From: Streptomyces sp. NRRL F-5135
GTDB lineage: Bacteria; Actinomycetota; Actinomycetes; Streptomycetales; Streptomycetaceae
Direction of reading: 5' to 3'
NCBI RefSeq assembly: GCF_000719775.1
Contig: NZ_JOHR01000026.1
Location: 1-64,000, forward strand
DNA: 64,000 nt
This document shows positions 48,306 through 57,453 of this stretch, piece by piece; within the stretch, counting starts at the first letter, position 1, and every line of letters starts with the position of its first letter. Position numbers and translations under genes: made by a program. The notes below the pieces were generated by a model. That model did not search any database. It saw only the letters and a program-made list of their open reading frames with translations, and had not been told where the DNA came from.

Positions 48306-49394
48306 ATGAGCGTGCTGATCGATGTCACGGGAGTGCCGCGGGAGCGGATCGTCTTCTGCCCGTCCCCGCTGGCCGAGCTGGGGGCGGCGCTGCACGCGCT
48401 GTCCGAGCCGGCCCACCACGCCCGGCTGCACGGCTGGCTCACGACCACGTCCGCCGGGCTGAAGCCGGAGCTGGCCGACCGGCTGCACGAGGCGGACTTC
48501 CTGTGGCGCTCCACGCGCTCCGACATCCTGCTGCCGGCGGAGCCCCGGGAGACGCTGGCGGAGGAGCTGGACGACCTCGACCGGATGGACGAGGAGAGAT
48601 ATGTGACGGCGGCGCTGGAGATCTCCTGTGCCCAGAGTTACGACGAGGGCGTGCTCTCGCCGCTCTCCGATCCGGCCACGCGGCAGCGGACGCTGGAGCT
48701 GGCGACGGCGCGGGGACCGCGGCAGGCCGCGTTCGTCCGGCGGATGCTGGCCGACCCGCCCGCCGTCCGCCGCTGGATACGGCGGCTGCTGGAGGACTGC
48801 GAGGACGCGTTCTTCGGGGAGACGTGGCGGCGCGTGCGGGTCCAGCTGGCGGCGGACGCCCGGCACAAGACGGAGCTGTTGCGGCGCAAGGGCCTCGCGG
48901 ACGCGGTCGTGGCGGCGTCCGCGGCGATGACGCTGGAGGAGGACGGCCCGCGCAGTCGGATCGTGGTGGACAAGCTGAGCCATGGGCGCACGAGCGCGGC
49001 GGGCACGGGCCTGACGTTCCTGCCCACCGCCTTCGGCTGGCCGCATCTGTACGCGCTGCACGCGCCGGGCTGGCAGCCGGTCGTGCAGTACCCGGTGCCG
49101 ACGGCCGAGTTGGCGGGGTCCACACCGGTCGAGGTGGTCGGACGCCGTCTGGAGGCGGTCGCGCACCCGCTGCGGATGCGCCTGTGCCGCAACCTCGCGC
49201 GCGCCCCGTACACGACGAGCGAACTGGCGGACGCGAACGGCATCACGGCACCGGAGGTCTCCCGCCACCTGGCGGTGCTGAAGAAGGCGGGCCTGCTGAC
49301 GACCCAGCGCCGGGGCCGCTACGTGCTGCACCAACTGGACGTCACGGCGGTCTCCCGGCTGGGGAGCGACTTCCTGGAGGGCCTGCTGCGCTGA
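48306..49394 (+). CDS. ArsR-type regulator with DUF5937-like N-domain
   Basis: The C-terminal 90 residues are an ArsR winged helix (RLEAVAHPLRMRLCRNLARAPYTTSELADANGITAPEVSRHLAVLKKAGLL, split into shorter elements). The N-terminal 270 residues form a large helical domain common to Streptomyces regulators of this class and of unknown ligand. No metal-binding ELCVCDL motif is present. ATG 48306; GTG 48255 in frame would add 17 residues. Confidence 0.82.
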   Translation: MSVLIDVTGVPRERIVFCPSPLAELGAALHALSEPAHHARLHGWLTTTSAGLKPELADRLHEADFLWRSTRSDILLPAEPRETLAEELDDLDRMDEERYVTAALEISCAQSYDEGVLSPLSDPATRQRTLELATARGPRQAAFVRRMLADPPAVRRWIRRLLEDCEDAFFGETWRRVRVQLAADARHKTELLRRKGLADAVVAASAAMTLEEDGPRSRIVVDKLSHGRTSAAGTGLTFLPTAFGWPHLYALHAPGWQPVVQYPVPTAELAGSTPVEVVGRRLEAVAHPLRMRLCRNLARAPYTTSELADANGITAPEVSRHLAVLKKAGLLTTQRRGRYVLHQLDVTAVSRLGSDFLEGLLR

Positions 49395-49527
49395 CACGGC
49401 ACCGGCGAGGCGCGCCCGGTCGTCGGCCGTTCGCTCCGGGCTCGTTCGCTCCGGACTCGTTCACTCGAAGTCGATCCGCAGCGGCGGCCCGGCACCGGCG
49501 ACCCACAGCGGCGGGCCCGGCACCGGG

Positions 49528-50205
49528 TCAGCTCACCGCCCCGCCGCCGGCCCGTACCATCCCCGTCTCGTACGCGAGGACGACCACCTGCACGCGGTCG
49601 CGCAGGCCGAGTTTGGTGAGGATCCGGCCGACGTGCGTCTTGACGGTCGCCTCGGAGAGCACCAGTCGCCCCGCTATCTCGCCGTTCGACAGCCCCTGCG
49701 CCACCAGCAGCATCACCTCGCGCTCCCGGGCCGTCAGCCGCTCCACCTCCGGATGCGTCGGCTGGGCGCTGCTGCTCGGCAGCATCGGGGAGAAGCGGTC
49801 CAGCAGCCGCCGGGTCGTGGACGGCGCGACGACGGCGTCCCCGCTGTGCACCGCGCGGATCGCGTTCAGCAGCTCGCCCGGCGGCACGTCCTTCAGCATG
49901 AATCCGCCGGCCCCGGCCTTGAGCCCGGAAAACGCGTACTCGTCCAGGTCGAAGGTCGTCAGGATGATCACCTTCGGCGCCCCGGGCTGGGCACAGATCC
50001 GCCGGGTCGCCTCGACACCGTCGAGCCTGGGCATCCGTACGTCCATCAGTACGACGTCCACCTCGGTGGTGCGGAGCCTCTCCAGCGCCTCGGCGCCGTC
50101 CCCGGCCTCCGCGACGACCTCCATGTCCGGCTGCGCGGCCAGCACCATACGGAAGCCGGTGCGCAGGAGCACCTGGTCGTCGACGAGCATCACACGGATC
50201 GACAT
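49528..50205 (-). CDS. NarL/LuxR-type response regulator
   Basis: This 225-aa regulator has a receiver domain (MLVDDQVLLRTGF, phosphoacceptor Asp in VVLMDVRMPRLDG, Lys in FMLKDVPP) and a LuxR-type HTH (LTAREREVMLLVAQGLSNGEIA, LVLSEATVKTHVGRIL). It pairs with the HisKA_3 kinase gene upstream on the same strand. Regulated genes are unknown; no effector gene lies directly next to the pair. Confidence 0.94.
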   Translation of the reverse strand: MSIRVMLVDDQVLLRTGFRMVLAAQPDMEVVAEAGDGAEALERLRTTEVDVVLMDVRMPRLDGVEATRRICAQPGAPKVIILTTFDLDEYAFSGLKAGAGGFMLKDVPPGELLNAIRAVHSGDAVVAPSTTRRLLDRFSPMLPSSSAQPTHPEVERLTAREREVMLLVAQGLSNGEIAGRLVLSEATVKTHVGRILTKLGLRDRVQVVVLAYETGMVRAGGGAVS

Positions 50206-50331
50206 CTACGGTTCCTTCGTCCAGTCAAGCGGGGCCAGTGGGAGGCGGGTTCCCGAACCCGGGGTCCGGGACCCGGGCCTCGTGGCCGGGGAGCGGCGGC
50301 CGGGTCGGTACGGTCGGCGGACCGTCGGTCG

Positions 50332-50381
50332 TCGGTACGCCGGGGCTCGGTACACCTCGGTACGCCGAGGCTCGGTACACC
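50332..50381. repeat. Two 25-bp direct repeats in the two-component spacer
   Basis: Two head-to-tail 25-base copies (50332-50356 and 50357-50381) differ at a single base. They lie in the 188-base gap between the kinase stop and the response-regulator start, and each contains internal GGTAC half-sites. Confidence 0.85.
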
Positions 50382-50393
50382 GGGGCTCGGGGC

Positions 50394-51590
50394 TCACGCC
50401 GATTTCAGGGGCAGCAGCGCGCTGATCCGGAAGCCGCCGCCCGGCCGGGGCCCCGCGTCCAGCGTCCCGCCGACCATACCGACCCGCTCGCGCATACCGA
50501 TCAGCCCGTGTCCTCGGCCGTCGGCCCCGCCGTCCTCGTACAGCTCGTGCGCGGCGCCCCGTCCGTCGTCCTCGATCAGCAGCCCGAGGCCGTCGTCGAA
50601 GTAGACCAGCCGCACGCTCGCGCCGGCCTCCGGACCGCCGTGTTTGCGGGTGTTGGTGAGGGCCTCCTGGACGATGCGGTACGCGGTCAGCTCGACCCCG
50701 CTGGGCAGTTGCCGCGCGGTCCCCTCGACGCGGAAGTCCACCGTGAGGCCGGCCTCGCGCACCTTCTCGACCAGCTCCTGGATCTGCTGGACATCGGGCT
50801 GCGGCACGTACTCCCCGCTCTCCTCGGCGTCCCCGGTCCGCAGCACGCCCAGCAGCCGGCGCATCTCGGCGAGGGCCTGGCGGCCGGTGCTGGAGATGGT
50901 CTCCAGGGCCTCCTTCGCCTGGTCGGGCGCCGCGTCCAGGACGTAGGCCGCGCCGTCCGCCTGGACGACCATCACCGAGACGTTGTGCGCGACGACGTCG
51001 TGCAGCTCGCGCGCGATCCTGGCCCGCTCGGCCGCGACGGCCACCTTCGCCTGGGCCTCGCGCTCCTTCTCCAGCCGGGTGGCGCGCTCCTCCAGCTGGT
51101 CGAAGTAGGCGCGCCGCAGGCGCATCGAGTCCCCCAGCACCCAGGACAGGACGAAGGGCACGCTCAGCACGATGGTGAAGAAGACCGCCCCGGCCGCACC
51201 GGCGCCCCTCACGGGCCAGCGCAGCTGCGAGAGCGGGGTGGCGAGGATGCCGCCGACGAGCGCGAACCGCGAGGCCCACCGGGCCGCGCCCTCCGCCCGC
51301 ACGGTGTAGATCACCACGAGCATCGCGAAGTCGGCCGGGTTGAGGGGCACGTCCAGGAGCAGCTGCGCGACGCCCAGCGCCGCGACGAGCAGCAGCGTCT
51401 GCTCGGGCCAGCGGCGGCGCAGCGCGACGGTCAGGCTCAGCAACGCGACAAGGCCGATGGCCACCAGCCGGGAGGCGGCGCCGGAGAACGCCTGGACCGT
51501 CCACAGCATCGAGAACCCGAAGAGCATCACAGCCCAGAAGCTGTCGACGCCCGTCGGGTGACGGCGGAGGAAGTCGTAGAAGCGCTGCAC
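50394..51590 (-). CDS. Sensor histidine kinase (HisKA_3 type)
   Basis: This 398-aa kinase has about five membrane helices in residues 15-155, a coiled segment (FDQLEERATRLEKEREAQAK), the HisKA_3 phosphoacceptor His in RIARELHDVVAHNVSVM, and an ATPase domain with IVQEALTNTRKH, LLIEDDGRG and GHGLIGMRERV. It has no large external sensor, so the signal is probably sensed in the membrane. It should phosphorylate the NarL-type regulator downstream. Confidence 0.93.
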   Translation of the reverse strand: MQRFYDFLRRHPTGVDSFWAVMLFGFSMLWTVQAFSGAASRLVAIGLVALLSLTVALRRRWPEQTLLLVAALGVAQLLLDVPLNPADFAMLVVIYTVRAEGAARWASRFALVGGILATPLSQLRWPVRGAGAAGAVFFTIVLSVPFVLSWVLGDSMRLRRAYFDQLEERATRLEKEREAQAKVAVAAERARIARELHDVVAHNVSVMVVQADGAAYVLDAAPDQAKEALETISSTGRQALAEMRRLLGVLRTGDAEESGEYVPQPDVQQIQELVEKVREAGLTVDFRVEGTARQLPSGVELTAYRIVQEALTNTRKHGGPEAGASVRLVYFDDGLGLLIEDDGRGAAHELYEDGGADGRGHGLIGMRERVGMVGGTLDAGPRPGGGFRISALLPLKSA

Positions 51591-51670
51591 GTAACCCAGA
51601 GTAGGGAAGCGGAAAAGGCCGGCGGGTCAACCGGAGGGTCGATCCGGACGGCGGAAGCCTACTCCCCAGG

Positions 51671-53023
51671 GTGGACACTTGGCGTGTGGTGGACGACGTG
51701 ACGGACGAGACGCCCCGGCCCAGCGGAAAGCGGAACGGCCCCGGGCAAGGGGACGACGCCGGGCACGGCGACGGCTCCGGGCACGACGACGGCTCCGCGC
51801 ATAGCGGCGGCCCCGGGCCGGGGCGCGGCGGAAGCCACGGCAGCGCCCCCGCCGGAAACCGCGGCGGAAGCCCCGGTCGGCGCACCGGCCGATACGACGG
51901 CGGTGGCCACAGTCGACGGCCCGGTGCGAGCCACGACGGCACGGCCGTTCCGTGGAGTACGGCCATGGAGCGGGCCCTGTACGGTCCCGGGGGCTTCTAC
52001 CTGCGGCCCGAAGGCCCGGCCGGTCACTTCCGTACCTCCGTGCACGCCTCCCCCCTCTTCGCCACCGCCGTCGCCCGGCTGCTGGCTGCCACCGCCCGCC
52101 GGCTGGACACGGACGAGGTCGCGGTCGTCGACATCGGCGCGGGCCGCGGCGAGCTGCTGACCGGGATCCTCGCGGCGGCAGGGGACTGCCTGGACGGGCT
52201 GACGGTCCGGCCGTACGCCGTCGAGCGCGCCCCCCGTCCCCCGGGCCTGGACCCCCGCATCGAGTGGTGTGCGCACCCTCCGGCCGGGGTACGCGGGCTG
52301 CTCTTCGCCAACGAGTGGCTGGACAACGTGCCCCTCGACATCGCCGAGACCGGCCCCGACGGGGTCGTACGGTACGTCCTCGTCCGGCCGGACGGCACCG
52401 AGGAGCCCGGCGAGCCGGTCGAGGGGCCCGACGCCGACTGGCTCGCCCGCTGGTGGCCGGCGGCCGGGCCCGGCACCCGGGCGGAGATCGGCCGGTCCAG
52501 GGACGAGGCGTGGGCGGACGCCGTGGGCACACTGGAACGCGGGCTGGCGGTCGCCGTCGACTACGCGCACGCACGGGAGGCCAGGCCGCCGTTCGCCACT
52601 CTGACCGGGTTCCGGCGCGGCCGGGAGGTGCCGCCCGTGCCGGACGGGTCGTGTGATCTCACCGCCCATGTCGCGCTGGACTCCTGCGCGCTGCCGGGCG
52701 GGCGGCTGCTCGGGCAGCGCGCGGCTCTGCACGGTCTGGGTGTGCGCGGTGAGCGGCCCCCGTTGGCGCTGGCGGCCACCGACCCGGCGGGGTACGTACG
52801 CGCGCTGGCGGCGGCCGGCCAGGCGGCGGAGCTGACGGCGCGCGGCGGACTCGGCGACTTCGGCTGGCTCGTACAGCCGGTGGGGATCGAGGTGCCGGAG
52901 GCGCTCACAGGCCCGGGAGGGCCGGCCGGGACCGGCGCCTCGGACCGCTCCGCAGCGTCCGGTCTCTCCCAGGCCGCGGACCGCTCCATGGCCTCGGGCT
53001 CCTCTGAGAGACTGGGGGCATGA
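51671..53023 (+). CDS. MidA-family SAM-dependent methyltransferase
   Basis: The core matches the MidA/NDUFAF7 (DUF185) family: [22 protein letters not shown] site [28 protein letters not shown] and [10 protein letters not shown]. Mitochondrial NDUFAF7 dimethylates an arginine of complex I subunit NDUFS2. Here the stop overlaps the start of a NuoD (NDUFS2) homologue (ATGA at 53020-53023), strong contextual support for that substrate. The first 95 residues are Gly/Asp/His/Arg low complexity; the true start could be any of several GTGs (51671, 51686, 51689, 51698). Confidence 0.87.
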   Translation: MDTWRVVDDVTDETPRPSGKRNGPGQGDDAGHGDGSGHDDGSAHSGGPGPGRGGSHGSAPAGNRGGSPGRRTGRYDGGGHSRRPGASHDGTAVPWSTAMERALYGPGGFYLRPEGPAGHFRTSVHASPLFATAVARLLAATARRLDTDEVAVVDIGAGRGELLTGILAAAGDCLDGLTVRPYAVERAPRPPGLDPRIEWCAHPPAGVRGLLFANEWLDNVPLDIAETGPDGVVRYVLVRPDGTEEPGEPVEGPDADWLARWWPAAGPGTRAEIGRSRDEAWADAVGTLERGLAVAVDYAHAREARPPFATLTGFRRGREVPPVPDGSCDLTAHVALDSCALPGGRLLGQRAALHGLGVRGERPPLALAATDPAGYVRALAAAGQAAELTARGGLGDFGWLVQPVGIEVPEALTGPGGPAGTGASDRSAASGLSQAADRSMASGSSERLGA

Positions 53024-54171
53024 CGGAGACCACCCGCACGACGGTCGGCATCGGCGGTGCCGCGGAGAGCACCGACATGGTGCTCAACATCGGCCCGCAG
53101 CACCCTTCCACCCACGGTGTGCTCCGGCTGCGGCTCGTGCTCGACGGCGAGGTGATCCGGGAGGCGGAGCCGGTCGTCGGCTATATGCACCGGGGCGCCG
53201 AGAAGCTCTTCGAGGCCCGGGACTACCGGCAGATCGTGATGCTCGCCAACCGCCACGACTGGCTGTCCGCGTTCTCCAACGAGCTGGGTGTGGTGATGGC
53301 CGTCGAGCGGATGCTCGGCATGGAGGTGCCGGAGCGCGCCGTCTGGGCCAGGACGCTGCTCGCCGAGCTGAACCGGGTCCTCAACCATCTGATGTTCCTC
53401 GGCTCGTACCCCCTCGAACTGGGCGGTATCACACCGGTCTTCTACGCGTTCCGGGAGCGCGAGGAGCTCCAGAACGTGATGGAGGAGGTCTCCGGCGGCC
53501 GGATGCACTACATGTTCAACCGGGTCGGCGGCCTCAAGGAGGATCTGCCTGCGGGCTGGACCGACCGGGCCCGGCGGGCGGTCGCTCAGGTCCGCTCGCG
53601 GATGGACGTGTTCGACCGGCTGGTGCTCGGCAACGAGATCTTCCGGGGCCGGACCCGGGGCGTCGGCGTGCTGGCACCTCGGACGGTGCACGCGTACGGG
53701 GTGTCCGGGCCGATCGCGCGCGCCTCGGGCGTGGACTTCGACCTGCGGCGCGACGAGCCGTACCTCGCGTACGGCGAACTGGGCGACACGCTCACCGTGG
53801 TCACGCGCGAGGAGGGCGACTGCCTGGCGCGGTTCGAATGCCTGCTGGAGCAGACGCACAACGCGCTGGCCCTGGCCGACGCCTGTCTGGACCGGCTCAC
53901 GGAGCTGCCGCCCGGGCCGGTCAACCAGCGGCTGCCGAAGGTGCTCAAGGCGCCGGAGGGACACACATACGCCTGGACCGAGAACCCGTTGGGCATCAAC
54001 GGCTACTACCTGGTGTCGAAGGGCGAGAAGACGCCGTACCGGCTCAAGCTGCGCTCCGCCTCGTTCAACAACATCCAGGCGCTGACGGAGCTGCTGCCCG
54101 GGACACAGGTCGCCGACATGGTCGCGATCCTGGGCTCGCTGTTCTTCGTGGTCGGCGACATCGACAAGTAG
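53020..54171 (+). CDS. nuoD2: Orphan NuoD (49-kDa) paralogue
   Basis: This 383-aa protein is a complex I 49-kDa-type subunit: [55 protein letters not shown]. It stands alone, without other nuo genes. By an alignment from memory, Arg58 corresponds to the NDUFS2 arginine methylated by NDUFAF7, His32 to the quinone-site histidine, but the quinone-site tyrosine is Trp81 and the coupled aspartate is Glu133. It is therefore probably not an ordinary quinone reductase. It is coupled to the upstream MidA-type methyltransferase. Confidence 0.92.
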   Translation: MTETTRTTVGIGGAAESTDMVLNIGPQHPSTHGVLRLRLVLDGEVIREAEPVVGYMHRGAEKLFEARDYRQIVMLANRHDWLSAFSNELGVVMAVERMLGMEVPERAVWARTLLAELNRVLNHLMFLGSYPLELGGITPVFYAFREREELQNVMEEVSGGRMHYMFNRVGGLKEDLPAGWTDRARRAVAQVRSRMDVFDRLVLGNEIFRGRTRGVGVLAPRTVHAYGVSGPIARASGVDFDLRRDEPYLAYGELGDTLTVVTREEGDCLARFECLLEQTHNALALADACLDRLTELPPGPVNQRLPKVLKAPEGHTYAWTENPLGINGYYLVSKGEKTPYRLKLRSASFNNIQALTELLPGTQVADMVAILGSLFFVVGDIDK

Positions 54172-54198
54172 GTCCTGTCCCCAAGTAGGTCCTGTCCC
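54165..54198. repeat. 17-bp tandem duplication at the nuoD2 stop
   Basis: CAAGTAGGTCCTGTCCC occurs twice in direct succession (54165-54181 and 54182-54198). The first copy includes the nuoD2 TAG stop codon. Confidence 0.9.
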
Positions 54199-54280
54199 CC
54201 TTCCGCCCTTCCTTCCGTTCCTCCGTTCTTCCACGGGTCTTCCACGAGCCGTCGGCCGGCGGCTGGTGACCGGCCGTCGC

Positions 54281-55519
54281 TCAGGAGCTGATCCTGTCGC
54301 GCAGTCCGCCCAGGGGGAACTGCTCGGTCTCGTCGTGCGCGGTCAGATCGATGACCTTGCCGACGGCCCGCCCCTCGCTCTTGCGGCGCTCGGCGAGCAC
54401 CTCCTCGCCCACGACATCCGCGAGGTCCTCGCGCTCGACGCTCTCCAGGCTCTCCCGTTCGGCGCTCGCACCCGCCGGCGTCCGGGCCCCGCCCTCGTCC
54501 GGCGCGTCCGTGGCGGCCCGCGCGTCCGTGCCGTCCGGGGTTCCCGCGGCGTCCTTCACGTCGGCGGCATCCCTCGTGTCCGCCGCGTCCGCCGCCTCCG
54601 CCGCGTCCATGGCCTCCGTACCCTCCGGCATGTCCGCGTCGACGGCCGGAGCGGGGCCCGGGTCCGGGGCCTGCCCCGTCGGCGTGTCCTCGTCACCGCC
54701 GGTGCCCCGCGCGGCCGGCGCGCCCTGCGTGCCGAAGAAGTCGAAACCGCCCTCAGGGCGGCGGACGGGGCGGGTCGCGGAGTACGGGACGATCGCGGAC
54801 GCGGCGGGCACCCGGGGAGTGGGGAGGGCGGGCGCCGGACGGCTGTGCTGCTCGCCCCCGGCACCCGCCGCGTGCTTCCCCTGCGGTTCGTCCGCCTCGG
54901 CCGCCCGCTCGGCGAGGTCGCGCTGCCGGGCGGCCTCCACGGTCCGTCTGGCCTGCTGTGCCGCGCCGTTGCGCGAGAGCTCGTCCAGCGCCCGCGCGGC
55001 GCTGACGTACACCGCCGCCGTGGGCGTGCCCCCCGCGCCGGCCAGCAGGGCCTTGGGCTCGGCGGCCGCCTCCAGCGCCAGCCGGCGCCGGCCTTCCAGC
55101 GCCGAGGCGCGTTCGGTCTCCGCCGTCGCGTACCGGCGCAGCAGCGCGGCGTGCTCCCCGCGCAGCCCGGCCAGTTCGACGCGCTTGGAGCGCAGCTTGG
55201 CCTCCAGCTTCACGCGCAGCTCGCGCGCCTCCTCGACGTCGGCCTCCAGCTCGGCCACGCGCTCGTCGGTCTTCCACTGGTCGCTGTCCCGCGCGCGCGT
55301 CAGTTCGGCGACCCGGCGGCCGGCGCTCCGGTCCCAGCTCCTCATCAGCACGGCGCCGGTGACGGCGGCGACGGCCGTCGCCGCGACCAGACCGCGCAGG
55401 ACCACGGGCTCCGAGAGGAACCAGGCGCCGGCGGCGCAGAGAACCGCGGCTCCGGCGACCGCCGACGGCGGCAGAAGCTTGTGGAGGGGTGGCGAATGGC
55501 GGTGGCGTCCACGTGGCAT
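54281..55519 (-). CDS. Membrane-anchored coiled-coil protein, unknown function
   Basis: This 412-aa protein has two N-terminal membrane helices (AVAGAAVLCAAGAWFL and VLRGLVAATAVAAVTGAVLM), a coiled coil at about residues 68-160 (ERVAELEADVEEARELRVKLEAKLRSKRVELAGL, in heptads), and an acidic Ala/Asp-rich region with EAADAADTRDAADVKDAAG repeats. The C-terminus (SESLESVEREDLADVV to AHDETEQFPLGG) looks conserved. I do not recognise a family; architecture suggests a scaffold for envelope or cytoskeletal proteins. Confidence 0.75.
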   Translation of the reverse strand: MPRGRHRHSPPLHKLLPPSAVAGAAVLCAAGAWFLSEPVVLRGLVAATAVAAVTGAVLMRSWDRSAGRRVAELTRARDSDQWKTDERVAELEADVEEARELRVKLEAKLRSKRVELAGLRGEHAALLRRYATAETERASALEGRRRLALEAAAEPKALLAGAGGTPTAAVYVSAARALDELSRNGAAQQARRTVEAARQRDLAERAAEADEPQGKHAAGAGGEQHSRPAPALPTPRVPAASAIVPYSATRPVRRPEGGFDFFGTQGAPAARGTGGDEDTPTGQAPDPGPAPAVDADMPEGTEAMDAAEAADAADTRDAADVKDAAGTPDGTDARAATDAPDEGGARTPAGASAERESLESVEREDLADVVGEEVLAERRKSEGRAVGKVIDLTAHDETEQFPLGGLRDRISS

Positions 55520-55590
55520 GGCCTGAAATTTACCGTGCTCGGACGCGGATTGGGGGCCCGGTCGGACAATCTTTCCCGGCTCGTCACACG

Positions 55591-55638
55591 CGTCGCCTTA
55601 CGCGTCGTCATACGCGTTGCCATACACGTCGCCATACG
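55591..55638. repeat. Four degenerate 12-bp tandem repeats
   Basis: Four units of the type CGTCGCCATACG (55591, 55603, 55615, 55627) run in tandem in the 200-base gap between the coiled-coil gene and the binding-protein gene. They contain ACGCGT-like symmetric cores. Confidence 0.75.
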
Positions 55639-55718
55639 CTCCCGCGCCCCGCCTTCGCGGTGCGGCACCACCTCGCCTATTCGCCCTTGGGGGCCTTACC
55701 GGCCGCCCGGAGTCCGGA

Positions 55719-56795
55719 CTACTTCCCGACCAGTCCCTTCGACTCGAGGTATTCCTTGGCGACGTCCTGCGGTTTGGCCCGCTCGGCATCGACCCTCAGG
55801 TTCAACGCGGCGAGATCTTCCGTGGTCAGAGTGTCCGTGAGCTTCCCGAGGGCCGTGGCTATCGCCGGGTCGGAACCGGCGTCCTTGGCATGGACGACCG
55901 GGAGGACGTTGTCCGCGTTCTGGAGCTTCTTGTCGTCCTCCAGCACCACCAGGCCGTAGGAGTCGAGCGTGCCGTCCGTGGTGGTGGTCAGGACCAGCTG
56001 GTCCACTCCGTCCTTGACCGCCTGCTTGGCCTGCGGGGTGCCGACGCCCTTCGGGTCGATGCCCGCCACGTCGATGCCGTACGTCTTCTTCAGTCCCGGG
56101 GCGCAGAACGGCCGCACCTCGCACTCGTCGCCCGCCGCGATCTTGACCTTGATCTTCGACTTACCAAGATCGGAAAGGGACTTGAGGTCGTTCTTCTCCG
56201 CGAATTCCTTGGAGACCGCGAATGCGTTCTGGTCGACGGCCTTGCCGGGCGGCAGCACCTTCAGCCCCCGCGGCTCGGCGAGCTTCTTCAACTCCGCGAC
56301 GGTCGCCGCCGCGTCGCTGGACGCCAGCGGCTTGGTCTCCGCCGCCTTGGCCCCGTTCACCTTGGCATTGAGGAATTCCGTGAGCGTCGCGGCGTATTCG
56401 GGCACCACGTCGATCTCCCCCTTCTCCAGGGAGGGTTCGTACAGCTCGCGGTTCTCCACGGTGGTGACCGAGGTGCCGTAGCCGGCGTCGCCCAGGACCT
56501 GCGCGTACAGCTCCGCCAGCACCTTGGACTCGGTGAAGGCGGCGGCCCCGACGACCAGCGAGCCCTTCTTCCCGTCCGCGGATCCCGAGCCCGCCTCGGA
56601 GCCGCCGTCCTTGCCCTGCTCCAGGCTGTCGCCGCCGCACGCGGCCAGGGACCCGGTCAGGGCCACCGCCGCGAGGACCGCCCCCGCGAGGCGCGCGGGC
56701 CCGGACGCCTTGAGGGCGTGGAATGCCTCGCCGGCCCTGGCGGGCCTTGAGGTCGTGTGCGTCGCGAGTCGCGAGGTCTCGTTCAAGAGGATCAC
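55719..56795 (-). CDS. Glycine-betaine-type substrate-binding lipoprotein
   Basis: This 358-aa OpuAC-type binding protein delivers a quaternary ammonium osmolyte to the permeases. A signal segment (LAGAVLAAVALTGSL) ends in a lipobox SLAAC; the mature part has VVGAAAFTESKVLAELYAQVL, VTTVENRELYEPSL, EIDVVPEYAATLTEFL and a Cys pair in ECEVRPFCAP. GTG 56795 overlaps the upstream permease stop (GTGA). It is the last gene of a permease-permease-binding-protein operon. Confidence 0.92.
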   Translation of the reverse strand: MILLNETSRLATHTTSRPARAGEAFHALKASGPARLAGAVLAAVALTGSLAACGGDSLEQGKDGGSEAGSGSADGKKGSLVVGAAAFTESKVLAELYAQVLGDAGYGTSVTTVENRELYEPSLEKGEIDVVPEYAATLTEFLNAKVNGAKAAETKPLASSDAAATVAELKKLAEPRGLKVLPPGKAVDQNAFAVSKEFAEKNDLKSLSDLGKSKIKVKIAAGDECEVRPFCAPGLKKTYGIDVAGIDPKGVGTPQAKQAVKDGVDQLVLTTTTDGTLDSYGLVVLEDDKKLQNADNVLPVVHAKDAGSDPAIATALGKLTDTLTTEDLAALNLRVDAERAKPQDVAKEYLESKGLVGK

Positions 56796-57451
56796 CTTTT
56801 CCCATCGATCAGCCGGTCCAGCAGCACCAGCGCGCCTTCGACCAGGAGCGCCAGCAGCGCCACCAGCAGGGCGCCGGCGACCACCTGCGGAGTGTTGTAC
56901 GTGTTGAAGCCGGCCGTGATGATCCGGCCGAGTCCGCCCTGCCCCGCCATCGCCGCGATCGTGGCCGTGGCCACCACCTGGACGGAGGCCGAACGCAGGC
57001 CGGTCATGACCAACGGGTACGCGAGGGGCAGTTCGACGCGCAGGAACAGCTGGCCGCCGGACATGCCCATGCCCCGGGCGGCCTCCACCACCGCCCTGTC
57101 CACCTCCCGCATCCCCACGTACGCGTTGGTCAGCAGGGGCGGTACGGCGAAGAGCACCAGCGCGATGACCGTGGGCACCGAGCCCGCGTTGCGCAGCGGC
57201 GAGACCATGAACAGCGCGAGCACGGCGAACACGGGGACCGCCCGGCCCACGTTGGAGATGTTGACGGCCAGCGCGCCGCCCTTGCCGAGGTGGCCGAGGC
57301 CCAGGCCCACGGGCAGCGCCACGGCACAGGCCAGCGCGAGAGCGACCCCGCTGACGAACGCGTGCTCCCCGAGCCGGTGCCAGACCCCGCCGTCGCCCGT
57401 CCAGTGGGCCCCGGTCGACAGCCACGTCCAGGCCTCACCCAGCACGCCCAC
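56792..57451 (-). CDS. Glycine-betaine-type ABC permease
   Basis: This 219-aa inner-membrane subunit has six predicted helices and the EAA loop MREVDRAVVEAARGMGMSGGQLFLRVELP that contacts the ATPase. GTG 57451 is 3 bases after the stop of the other permease. The two permeases are paralogous and should form a heterodimer. Confidence 0.93.
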   Translation of the reverse strand: MGVLGEAWTWLSTGAHWTGDGGVWHRLGEHAFVSGVALALACAVALPVGLGLGHLGKGGALAVNISNVGRAVPVFAVLALFMVSPLRNAGSVPTVIALVLFAVPPLLTNAYVGMREVDRAVVEAARGMGMSGGQLFLRVELPLAYPLVMTGLRSASVQVVATATIAAMAGQGGLGRIITAGFNTYNTPQVVAGALLVALLALLVEGALVLLDRLIDGKR

Positions 57452-57453
57452 GG

